Assembly: GCF_009498215.1 (NCBI RefSeq)
Contig: NZ_CP043499.1
Coordinates: 248,001 to 312,000 of the forward strand
DNA from: Rhizobium grahamii
GTDB lineage: Bacteria > Pseudomonadota > Alphaproteobacteria > Rhizobiales > Rhizobiaceae
Direction: 5' to 3'
Length of the DNA: 64,000 bases
The notes beneath the pieces were generated by a model. It was given only the letters and a program-made list of their open reading frames with translations, was not told the origin of the DNA and searched no databases. Made by a program: the position numbers and the translations under genes. This document shows positions 1 to 7,519 of this stretch, one piece after another; the stretch's first letter is position 1; each line of letters starts with the position of its first letter.

Positions 1-1310
1 AGCGGACCAATCGTATGGAACAGGCTTTCGATATGTGGGCGTCCCTTGGCTTTGCCAGGTTCCGGGTGCGTGATCTCGATGCCAAGCGCTTTGAGACTTT
101 CGTGCGTCTCGTCGCCGATGAAGGCCGAACCCCAGTCCGCGTAGAGCGTCGTTGGCTTGATATGGCCAAGCCATGGAGTCTGAGCTCCGACCAGCTCGGA
201 CAGCTCCGACTTGTCGGTCATGATCATCCTGACCATGTCCAGACATGCCTGGGTGTTCGCGCTAGTAGCAACCTTTGCCGCAAGAACGTATCGCGTCGTG
301 ACCTCAATCGCGACGACCAACCACACACGGATTTTTTTGAGCGTTTCGATTTTGTCGCTATCGAGCCCTTCAAGCATCCCAGCCAATGCGAAAACGACAG
401 AAAGGTCGGTCTTCAACTCATCGATCTCGACGCGCTCGCCAAGGGTGGTTGGATCAAAGCTTCGAAGAACCGGAGCAAAGTGTTTAATCGCCGCGTCGAT
501 ACCGTGACGCTCAGCCATGACATCGAAGGCAGGAAGTGCATCGATGAGCTCAAAGAACTTCGTCTTGCCGAACTTGTGAAAGGTCAGCTTGCCTTCCGAC
601 AAAAGCTGTTCGTTCTTCTTCGAAAGCAGCGCCTCATAGTCCTCGTATACCTGGGTCGGGGTGGGCTTGAGGCGGCTCATGTAGCCTTGGGCCATCGAGA
701 CTGCAAAGCTCAAACTCTCTGCAGTGAAGTCGAGCGTGCGGTTTCCCGGTCCCCTGTGCCTCGGCACGATCGCCAGAATATTCCGCTCGTACTTCACCCA
801 TTCCTTGTACCGGCGGTTGAACGTTGACACGCTTGGTGGATTGATTGAACTTTGATCAGAGCGCGTCCGCCCGCGGATGGCGAGCCAAGCTGCGTCGATC
901 CAGGCTTGGAACGTCGCGCTTGAACGCGGGACCTTGCCATTGCGCAGGACTTCTTCTTCGTACTTTCGGAAGAGCCGTTCTCTCTGCATGGCAATGCCTT
1001 TAACCGCCTCGTCAAATTCGTGAAAATTCTTGCCGTTGAACAGCGTGTGCAGAAACTGCTTGGTCTCGCTGAAAGCACCATATTCAAGACGTCCGCTGCC
1101 CGTATCGAGCCGTGAATTGATCTCGGCAAACGTCAAGGGCAGCACCCTGTCGGGATGAATGTGATGGACAAACGTATACCCGGTGAGCGTCCGCTTGCCG
1201 GGTACGTATGGTTCGCTACCAAACCAGACCCGATCGATCGACGTCAGGATTGGAATTGGGTGCCGCAACACCTTCGCGGGTAATGGGTAGTGTTCCAAGC
1301 AAATCTCCAA
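1..1310 (-). CDS. TnsB-like DDE transposase (Tn7/Mu type), C-terminus beyond the window edge
   Basis: The minus-strand frame stays open from about 1385 to the window edge. It encodes a helical N-terminal region, then an rve-type integrase core. The three acidic residues can be read: Asp in VEIDELKTD, Asp in YADWGSAF and Glu in RPHIESLF. This is the DDE order of TnsB/MuA transposases, which join transposon ends to target DNA. It lies directly downstream of a TnsA-like gene, as in Tn7 operons, so a TnsC ATPase would be expected beyond the left edge. The start is uncertain: the first in-frame candidate is TTG at 1310 with no clear ribosome site, and a stop lies in frame near 1385. A 366-bp diverged copy of its 5' region sits just upstream. 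Family assignment is firm; whether the 5' end is intact is not known. Confidence 0.8.
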   Translation of the reverse strand, partial: MEICLEHYPLPAKVLRHPIPILTSIDRVWFGSEPYVPGKRTLTGYTFVHHIHPDRVLPLTFAEINSRLDTGSGRLEYGAFSETKQFLHTLFNGKNFHEFDEAVKGIAMQRERLFRKYEEEVLRNGKVPRSSATFQAWIDAAWLAIRGRTRSDQSSINPPSVSTFNRRYKEWVKYERNILAIVPRHRGPGNRTLDFTAESLSFAVSMAQGYMSRLKPTPTQVYEDYEALLSKKNEQLLSEGKLTFHKFGKTKFFELIDALPAFDVMAERHGIDAAIKHFAPVLRSFDPTTLGERVEIDELKTDLSVVFALAGMLEGLDSDKIETLKKIRVWLVVAIEVTTRYVLAAKVATSANTQACLDMVRMIMTDKSELSELVGAQTPWLGHIKPTTLYADWGSAFIGDETHESLKALGIEITHPEPGKAKGRPHIESLFHTIGP

Positions 1311-1409
1311 GACGAGGAAGGGACGGAGGCCGACTCTGCCGGTCTCCGTTTGCCCGACCGAGGTCGAGTTTCGTCACTTTCGGTATTCGGACTTCGATAT
1401 GGTTCGACG

Positions 1410-1757
1410 TCAGCCAGAGGCGCGAGTTTCGGCGCACGCCGGAGTGTAAAATCCGTATTCGACGCGTCCCCGCCCTGATGCCAGGCAGGCATCGAGTTCG
1501 GCATTCGTCATGACCAAGACCCTGCGCGGATAGCTATCATAGACGAAAGAGCACCCCGCCAACGTGCGGACGACGAGCGCGTATGGCTCGTCGTCGAACC
1601 AGACGCGATCCGCCGACGTGAGTGCAAGGTGACGCAGCACCTTGGAGAGGTGGTTGTGGCTCAAGGAAACCTCCAGGACGAGAGAAGGGGAGGAGGCCGA
1701 CGGCGCCGGCCTCCGCTTGCTCAACCGCGGTCGAGCTGAGTCTAGTTTTCGTGGCAT
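1410..1757 (-). CDS. Small ORF: diverged copy of the TnsB N-terminal segment
   Basis: This 115-codon ORF shares the pattern LVLEV..L..(S)KVLRH......DRVWF..EPY...RTL.G..FV with the start of the downstream TnsB frame (LVLEI, KVLRHPIP, DRVWFGSEPY, RTLTGYTFV, GRLEYG). The equivalent codons, CTG at 1676 and TTG at 1310, are exactly 366 bp apart, so the two copies are in the same phase. They are separated only by the stop at 1410 and a second in-frame stop near 1385. It may be a truncated earlier tnsB start left by a duplication, or a separate small protein. Similarity ends after the EYG motif, beyond which the two copies differ. Confidence 0.45.
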   Translation of the reverse strand: MPRKLDSARPRLSKRRPAPSASSPSLVLEVSLSHNHLSKVLRHLALTSADRVWFDDEPYALVVRTLAGCSFVYDSYPRRVLVMTNAELDACLASGRGRVEYGFYTPACAETRASG

Positions 1758-1778
1758 TCGGACGTCAGGGGGCCGACT

Positions 1779-2609
1779 TCAGCCGCAGAGTCCGGTCGAA
1801 GCTCCCGACGGGGCGAACCCAAGCCAGGTCAGTTCTGTCACCTTCTCGCCGGTCACGGAGAAGAGGTGACCAAGATCGATGAGGCGCCAGATGGCGACCC
1901 GGCGCCTAAGTAAAGACGGGCAGTCCCTAAGCAATGTTCCAAGTCGGAACCAACCTTCCTTTCCGACCAACAGTGCGAGCAACTCGTCGACGTCATCCTG
2001 ATCGTGACGCTCGCGCGACCAACGGATCATTTCCGCATTCTCCGCCGCCTCGATGGTCCCATACCTTTCGGTCAGGAGCTGGATATCGTCGACAGCGCGC
2101 GAAGAGGGATGAGCTTTGATGCGCTCAATCAGTTCCTCCATCTCTTCGCGCTTGCGCTCCATTTTTACAACGAAGGCCCTCCGGAAGCCGTTCTTGTAGA
2201 TCGCAAGGAAGTCGGCGACATGCCTGTGGAGCTTCTTCTCGTCGTCGTGGTAGTGGAATACCGGCGACTGTGAGTAGAGTTGCGCGACGTCACTTCGTGT
2301 CTGCAGCCGTAGCGACACCCGGTGCTCAAGTTCGCTTTCGTGGTAGACAACGTAATTGTTGAAGATCGTGTATCCGCGGGCGGTCTTCATCTTCTTCATG
2401 GGCGGTACGCGAGCGGCCGGCCCGTGCGTCAGCCGATACAACGTCTTTGGGTTGGGAACCCGTCTTTCCGGAACGGTCAAGGTCCGGCGCAAGGACTTGT
2501 CCTGCAACCCAAAGATCCGGTCGTCGCGGTTGCGGCGATCGAGAAAGTCGAGTCCGACCCTCTTGCGTGAGAGGCGGCGGGAAACCGAGCGGGCAAAGGT
2601 AACTGACAT
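1779..2609 (-). CDS. tnsA: TnsA-like transposon endonuclease
   Basis: The protein has 276 residues and the outline of TnsA, the restriction-like nuclease that cuts the 5' strands at the ends of Tn7-like elements and works with TnsB. Visible marks are a Glu in the ESELEHRVS helix, then HVADFLAIYKNG with the catalytic Asp, then AFVVK with the catalytic Lys. The residue usually Glu/Gln two before that Lys is Val here, a change that could weaken metal binding. The C-terminal third has a helix-turn-helix look (SLLRRRVAIWRLIDLGHL), like the TnsA C-terminal domain that contacts TnsC. The start is the ATG at 2609, with GGAG six bases upstream; a longer frame exists. It is followed on the same strand by the TnsB-like frame. 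Confidence 0.75.
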   Translation of the reverse strand: MSVTFARSVSRRLSRKRVGLDFLDRRNRDDRIFGLQDKSLRRTLTVPERRVPNPKTLYRLTHGPAARVPPMKKMKTARGYTIFNNYVVYHESELEHRVSLRLQTRSDVAQLYSQSPVFHYHDDEKKLHRHVADFLAIYKNGFRRAFVVKMERKREEMEELIERIKAHPSSRAVDDIQLLTERYGTIEAAENAEMIRWSRERHDQDDVDELLALLVGKEGWFRLGTLLRDCPSLLRRRVAIWRLIDLGHLFSVTGEKVTELTWLGFAPSGASTGLCG

Positions 2610-2864
2610 GCACTTCTCCATCCGAAAACTCGAAACATTGAGGCACAGGCGCCGCGCGCCCTTAACAGGATCGCGACGCCGGCAATCTGATAGCAGGCCC
2701 TCGTGCCCGGTGGGCCTCGGCTATGGAACCAAGTGACGCTGCTCGCGAACGATGCGGAAGAGGGTGCTCGGTGCGACCGTTTACCTCCGCACGATCGCGG
2801 CCGGAGCAGGTCTGGACTTAGCTTTTCAACTTCAGGGTCGCTTGCCATTAGATTCCTTACGTCC

Positions 2865-3518
2865 TCAGAACTTCTGAGAATCATGTGCTGTTGCTGACAT
2901 CACGGAGTCGTCCGGAGTGGCGACCCACTTAGGATCCCACTCATGGCGGAAAGCCTTGAAGCGGCGGACGAAGCGCTGGTGAGGCGGCACACCGAGACCT
3001 TTGCGTTCCATGCCAGCGGCGTGGCACAAAACAGGTAGGACGATCCGAAGGGATCTGTCCGACAACCGTGGTACCTCCCCGGCGATGAGCTGCCCGGTCT
3101 CTCTCGCTTCGAGAAATAGACGGCACACCTCGTTCAGAAACTCGTTGCGCTCGAGACGCAATCGCTCACGCGCCGGATCGACTTTCATGGGAGGGTGGTA
3201 GTCTCGCATGCGCGGGTCCTGTGTCAGGATGTCCTGAAAGGCGGCCGGACCGGGAGCGTACATCGCGCAGGATAGCTCTGCGTTCACGTCTTCGATGTTG
3301 GCAGTCAGTCCGGCGAGCGCCACGCACCGCAGGGGCCGCAGCGAGCTGAAGTAAAAATCCGCAGCCTTGGCGATGAGTGCAGCACGAATGTCAGTTGGGT
3401 CGGGTTTCCCATCGCGTAGCGGGACGCGAATTTCCTTAGGTTCCCGTCCGATCCTACGCCGAGCCTCCCGATCGTCGAGTTGTAGTTCAAGGGTGTGTAC
3501 TGCCAAGATGTTCGTCAT
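2865..3518 (-). CDS. Hypothetical protein, last gene of the unknown six-gene operon
   Basis: The product has 217 residues and is not recognised. The start is the ATG at 3518, which has AGGAG eight bases upstream; the frame runs further but without a better ribosome site. The protein is charged and soluble, with an Arg/Glu-rich helix (ERLRLERNEFLNEVCRLF) in the middle and no signal peptide or membrane segment. It lies in a same-strand series with 30-90 bp gaps and upstream of tnsA, with a longer gap of 255 bp before tnsA. Function unknown. Confidence 0.6.
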   Translation of the reverse strand: MTNILAVHTLELQLDDREARRRIGREPKEIRVPLRDGKPDPTDIRAALIAKAADFYFSSLRPLRCVALAGLTANIEDVNAELSCAMYAPGPAAFQDILTQDPRMRDYHPPMKVDPARERLRLERNEFLNEVCRLFLEARETGQLIAGEVPRLSDRSLRIVLPVLCHAAGMERKGLGVPPHQRFVRRFKAFRHEWDPKWVATPDDSVMSATAHDSQKF

Positions 3519-3604
3519 TGTGTGTTCTCCTGGAAAATGGAAGTCGCTCACCGGTCGCCGAACGACCGGTCGCTGAGGACGCATATGCGGAGGATCCGCG
3601 GCCA

Positions 3605-4429
3605 TCAGCGAAAGCGCACTACTCGCGCCTCGTTTCTGCGAAGAACCGGCGCCGAGGCTCGACTAATGTCTCCATGCATCGCACTCGGACGAGGTCGTCG
3701 AGGACAGGCCGATTTCGTGTCGGCCATCCACGAGGGGATAGGATGTCGCGTGCGTCGGCGGCGACCCGCTTCGACGAGGCTGGTAAACTGCCGCACGTCT
3801 CCTTCGGTGACGAAGTCCCGAAGATGAGGGGGCCAAAGCGTCAAGAGTATTTCACGCCAGGTAACTGGAGTGCGGTACTCGCGCGTTTCGGTGAAAAGTG
3901 CCGCCGAGCCCGAGCGGTGTCTCTGTCGAACACTCCGGTAGCTAATTGGCATCTGGGACAGGATGCTCAGGCACCGTCGGCGGCGTTCGTTCCATACTAA
4001 AGCCACAAATTGATCAGCGTCCAGAAGTCCAAAAACGAACGACGTCGGAAACGCCCAAGAGAAATCATTCAACATGTTCCGCCAGAACGCGGACGCGTCT
4101 GCGTCGCTCCTGCAAAGCATGGCTTCGACGCTCCGGACGATGACGGCGGCAATGGAGTGAAGGGTTCGCCTCCAATCCGCAGGGCGCTCGCGTCGCCAAT
4201 GGTTGTCAGGCGCGCGCAAAACAGTCCACGCTTGCGAAGACAGGCATCGATCCGCCGCGGCATCACGTCGGACAGGATTTCCTTGATGCCCCTTGGCTAG
4301 GGCGGCCACAGCAATAGCAAGCCGTGCTTCGTCGGCGGGGCTTAGCTGGGTGACGGGCTCAGCATCAGCGTCGCTCTTGTCCAGAAACGCCAACGGGCGC
4401 ACGCAGATTCTCCAAAGTTCAATGGTCAT
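3605..4429 (-). CDS. Hypothetical protein of the unknown operon
   Basis: The frame has 274 codons. The start ATG at 4429 has AAGGA upstream at good spacing. The central part (ADASAFWRNMLNDFSWAF... then FGLLDADQFVALVWNERRRR) looks coding and helical. The C-terminal 50 residues are Arg/Ser/Pro-rich and less convincing, so the end may be altered by a frameshift. No domain is recognised. Its place in the series of closely spaced minus-strand genes is the main support. Confidence 0.5.
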   Translation of the reverse strand: MTIELWRICVRPLAFLDKSDADAEPVTQLSPADEARLAIAVAALAKGHQGNPVRRDAAADRCLSSQAWTVLRAPDNHWRRERPADWRRTLHSIAAVIVRSVEAMLCRSDADASAFWRNMLNDFSWAFPTSFVFGLLDADQFVALVWNERRRRCLSILSQMPISYRSVRQRHRSGSAALFTETREYRTPVTWREILLTLWPPHLRDFVTEGDVRQFTSLVEAGRRRRTRHPIPSWMADTKSACPRRPRPSAMHGDISRASAPVLRRNEARVVRFR

Positions 4430-4458
4430 GGCAAAATTCCTTTCTGATGGCGCTCCAC

Positions 4459-4811
4459 TCAGCCCTGGCAGGGTTGGCAGTAAGGTGGGGACGGCGGTCC
4501 AGCCCTCTTCGAGTTCCTCAGTGGATTGTGGAACTCTGATGCTGTCCGAAATCTTCGGCGAGGCATCGCGGACGATCGGACAATTCCGACGTTGAAGATC
4601 GCCTTCGAACTCTCGAGCAGGTCACCGGATTGCAGCATAACGGGCTTGCCGAGCATCGTTGGAGCGTCGACAAATCGCCGCTGTCCTCCTGCCGGTCCAT
4701 CGCAGAGGCGGCCGAGATCAGTGTTGAGCTTGGGCTAGGCCCGCCAATCTCCTCAAACTTGGAGAGAGCCGCGAGTGCAGCCTGAATGGTATGCCAATCG
4801 ACCTTGGACAT
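4459..4811 (-). pseudogene. Hypothetical gene of the unknown operon, apparently frameshifted near 4735
   Basis: A good start (ATG at 4811 with AAGGA upstream) opens a frame beginning MSKVDWHTIQAALAALSKFEE. Coherent protein sequence then continues in another frame (NTDLGRLCDGPAGGQRRFVDAP, PVMLQSGDLLESSKAIFNVG) to a stop at 4459. The switch falls at about 4731-4744 in a G/C-rich stretch. One missing or extra base would restore a protein of about 115 residues. It could be a real frameshift or a sequencing error. The product is not recognised. Confidence 0.4.
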
Positions 4812-4878
4812 TTGATTTCCTTCTGCAAAAGAAGTGGAAGGGTTTCGGCATTCGATTGTCGAAGCCCGCGGCTGACAT

Positions 4879-5199
4879 TCAATGCAGGCGCCGCCGATTT
4901 GCGGCGATGCGATACCAGATGCCCGCATCAATCTCGTGCTGCAGGCCCTCAACGATCGCGAGGAATTCTTCGAAGCTAACGATCTCTGACGCGTGCGCAC
5001 CGGTAAGGGCAGCGAACGTGTTCTCCCGCCTTACGGAGCTTTCGTAGGCGGCGTATGCATCGACCGCCGGAACGCGCTTTCTCCTAATGACAAGCTTGGC
5101 GAAACTTGTCTGGATAGCCAGGTCACGCACTGAGGCAGCTTCGGTGAGAGCATGTGAGGGGACGTGAAAAGGCGCTACCGCCTTCTGAAAAGCAGTCAT
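4879..5199 (-). CDS. Small hypothetical protein of the unknown operon
   Basis: The product has 106 residues. The start is the ATG at 5199, preceded by GGAG six bases upstream. It is Ala-rich and helical with no membrane segment. The second half (ASEIVSFEEFLAIVEGLQHEIDAGIWYRIAANRRR) looks like an amphipathic helix pair ending in a basic tail. No family is recognised. It is spaced 67 bp from both the previous and following genes, in keeping with one transcript. Confidence 0.5.
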   Translation of the reverse strand: MTAFQKAVAPFHVPSHALTEAASVRDLAIQTSFAKLVIRRKRVPAVDAYAAYESSVRRENTFAALTGAHASEIVSFEEFLAIVEGLQHEIDAGIWYRIAANRRRLH

Positions 5200-5263
5200 C
5201 GTAGTCTCCGTTTTCTGGAAGAGCCGGACGACCATCACCGGTCGTCCGAACGTCGGCGTCCGC

Positions 5264-5863
5264 CTAGTTGTGTTTGCGCGGTCGACCGATCATGGCGGAT
5301 TTGAACGTCGAGAATTTTGGCAAATAAAGCCTTTCGAACTGCTCGACGCCCTCGTTCATCTCATCGAGGAGTTCCTCGAACTCCTCGTAGGCCTCTTGAA
5401 CGCCTAGACCGGCCTCGAGCGCCTTTCTGGCAAAAACCACCATGAGGCTGAAAACATGGTTCGTAGCGTTCTGCTGGGCCACGCGGATCGTCTGCGTCGT
5501 GTGTTGCCCCGTGCAGAGCAGCGCTTCGACACCACGCGTTTTGTCGAGCAGGGATGCAACTTCAGACTCGTAAATCATGAGAAACCTCTTCTCCATGCAA
5601 AGCCAAACTTCGTAGACATTGTTGCGGTCGCCGCTCTCCTCGGAGCGGTCTGCCATCGCAGAGACCGGGGGCCCTCGAGCGAGCATCCGGCTGGGCGGGT
5701 GCCTCGCGCTTTCTTGAACGGCACCTTGGTGCGTCGCCGGGGCGGTTCGGCGCGCTTCTTTGCCGCGCTGTTGAGCTAACGCCGCGTCGATGGTTTGACC
5801 GTTCTGTCGGTTCCGCGAGCTGCTCGGCGTGAAAAGCGCGCACGGGTTCTCGTTCTGCGACAA
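5264..5863 (-). CDS. Hypothetical protein of the unknown operon (TTG start)
   Basis: The frame has 199 codons and starts at a TTG (5863), supported by AGGAG seven bases upstream. The N-terminal 75 residues are polar, Arg/Pro/Gln-rich and probably disordered. The rest (from NNVYEVWLCMEKRF) is helical, with an acidic run (EAYEEFEELLDEMNEGVEQFERLYLPKFSTFKS cut in two helices) that resembles a phasin-like or coiled-coil bundle in general shape only. The C-terminus IGRPRKHN is basic. No defined family can be named. Confidence 0.5.
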   Translation of the reverse strand: MSQNENPCALFTPSSSRNRQNGQTIDAALAQQRGKEARRTAPATHQGAVQESARHPPSRMLARGPPVSAMADRSEESGDRNNVYEVWLCMEKRFLMIYESEVASLLDKTRGVEALLCTGQHTTQTIRVAQQNATNHVFSLMVVFARKALEAGLGVQEAYEEFEELLDEMNEGVEQFERLYLPKFSTFKSAMIGRPRKHN

Positions 5864-5920
5864 GGCAGTTCTCCTGTATTTGGCAATGGGAAGGGGAATG
5901 AGGGCGTAGAGGCCGCGGCC

Positions 5921-6319
5921 TCAGGCGGCGCCTGCGCCTATTCGCGCTGGCGCTGCAGCCTTTTCGTGGGCGACGATCGCCATTTCTATCTCTTTGCGCA
6001 TGCTGCGAGCGGCCGGCGCCCTGCAGGAGAAGTGAACCGACCGGATTCTTTCATCGCTCCAATAGTCGTCCACGAAGTAAAGGAACTCGGTGAGACTTGG
6101 AATGAGCAGCGGACGCCGGACCATCTTGGCAATAGCCTGGATCTTCAGCCCAAGCTTGTAGTGATGGTCACCCCAGCTTTCCGTAAGATCCCTCGCGAGA
6201 TCAATGGTGCCGAGCAATATAAGAAGCTCAGTTCCCGTACAGGACTCGCCCCATCGACGAGTCATCCATTCGATGAGCACGGGGTTGAACCCGTGAAGAT
6301 CTGTGATGCGAAATGTCAT
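5921..6319 (-). CDS. Hypothetical protein, first gene of the unknown operon
   Basis: The product has 132 residues from the ATG at 6319, which has GAGG seven bases upstream; the frame extends upstream without a ribosome site. It has several hydrophobic helices (GTELLILLGTIDLARDL, LKIQAIAKMVRRPLLIPSLTEFLYFVDDYW) but no clear transmembrane segment. It is the first of six minus-strand genes that lead into tnsA/tnsB, so the promoter should lie between 6320 and 6790. Confidence 0.5.
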   Translation of the reverse strand: MTFRITDLHGFNPVLIEWMTRRWGESCTGTELLILLGTIDLARDLTESWGDHHYKLGLKIQAIAKMVRRPLLIPSLTEFLYFVDDYWSDERIRSVHFSCRAPAARSMRKEIEMAIVAHEKAAAPARIGAGAA

Positions 6320-6790
6320 GCCAAACCTCGTGTTGAACCGGAATGTGCCATGATATTCGGGCCGAAAATCTGCATCCGCAAGAGGTCGACGATCCGGCTC
6401 CGAGCGCAGTTTCGGCACGAACATTGGTTAACGCGTACCGTGTCCGTTCTCGTTGTGACATCAGATTTGCGGGAAGGATTCGCGGTCGCGGGACCGCGGC
6501 GCGCATCATATGGCTCGTATGCCAAAGGCCTCATGAGGGCATGATATTCGCGCATTTCGCATGGGATTCGTCCCTGATCAGCGAAGATTTCGTACATCTA
6601 TTTCGACGTCAAACAAGCGCGACGTCAATTAGCATTTTAGTAAAATCTTAAATATAGTTAATGCGATTTCGGCGGGATTCTCGAATCCTGAAAATAAGCA
6701 ACTGATGAATGTTGTTAGCTCAAGGCCGGTACTTTTGTGGTTTGCGGCCAGGCGTCTGAAGCTCTCTTCGAGTGATCGAGGAGACGAGCG
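6320..6790. promoter_or_regulatory. Intergenic region between divergent units, with an AT-rich core
   Basis: No gene is supported in these 471 bp. Positions about 6620-6680 are clearly richer in A/T than the surroundings (runs such as TTAGTAAAATCTTAAATATAG). They lie between the minus-strand operon starting at 6319 and the plus-strand gene starting at 6791. This is where promoters for both would sit. No operator palindrome was recognised. Confidence 0.35.
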
Positions 6791-7507
6791 ATGTATTTGA
6801 GGAACGTCCTGCTGGACATAAAGGACCGGTTGCGGCCGATCACGAGAGACCTCGGACTTCGTCACAAGCTAAGATCGGCCAACTTCGACGACCTTTGTCT
6901 TTGCTTTGAGCGCACCGACGAAGACGGCATCCTCTGGCGAGCTCCTGTAACCTTTGTGTTCCCGTCGGCGGAGAACACAGGACAGAAGGAACTCACATGG
7001 GAGCACGTTCGTGTTGGCGTGGAAAAGGTCACCATCAGGCCGATAGGTGACAACGGCTGGATTCAGTATGTCGGCGCTGCCGACAATTGTGGGGAACCAA
7101 TTGGTAAAGGCGAGCGCTTCAAGACTATGAACGCCGCGCTTAAGGGAGCTGCAGTGGCACTGCATCTCTATCCTCTCGCCCCGGTGGACCTGTATGTCCC
7201 TTTCGTCATCGAGGACGTGGAGGCTGGTGATATGTGGCCCCATCTGAGGAGACAGTGCCGGCAAGCCGGAATTCACGAGATTAACTTTGGTCGGTCAAAA
7301 GATAAATCCGAGTTCTTCTCGTTTAAATTTCACGAGAGTCTGATCGAGATCGTCTATCGCGCGCCGCCAGCGTACCACGCCGACATAGTCATCGACGGAC
7401 AGGTTCGAGCGACCCAAAACAACAGCAATCGTTGGCGGATCCTGTCTTATCTCGAAATGTACTTGGAAGATATCGAAAGGGAATCGGCGTCTCGACACCG
7501 TCGTTAG
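6791..7507 (+). CDS. Hypothetical protein
   Basis: The product has 238 residues and begins MYLRNVLLDIKDRLRP. The ribosome site GAGACGAGCG is ordinary. It is a soluble mixed alpha/beta protein with a charged first third and no signal peptide. It converges with the methyltransferase-like gene that ends 12 bp after it, on the other strand. No known family was recognised. Its codon use resembles neighbouring genes, so it is likely a real gene. Confidence 0.6.
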   Translation: MYLRNVLLDIKDRLRPITRDLGLRHKLRSANFDDLCLCFERTDEDGILWRAPVTFVFPSAENTGQKELTWEHVRVGVEKVTIRPIGDNGWIQYVGAADNCGEPIGKGERFKTMNAALKGAAVALHLYPLAPVDLYVPFVIEDVEAGDMWPHLRRQCRQAGIHEINFGRSKDKSEFFSFKFHESLIEIVYRAPPAYHADIVIDGQVRATQNNSNRWRILSYLEMYLEDIERESASRHRR

Positions 7508-7519
7508 ACAGGGCCTGTC

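Noticed and set aside
15..827. Plus-strand 270-codon ORF at the left edge
   Set aside because: It is the shadow of the TnsB-like gene; the minus-strand frame carries the DDE motifs.
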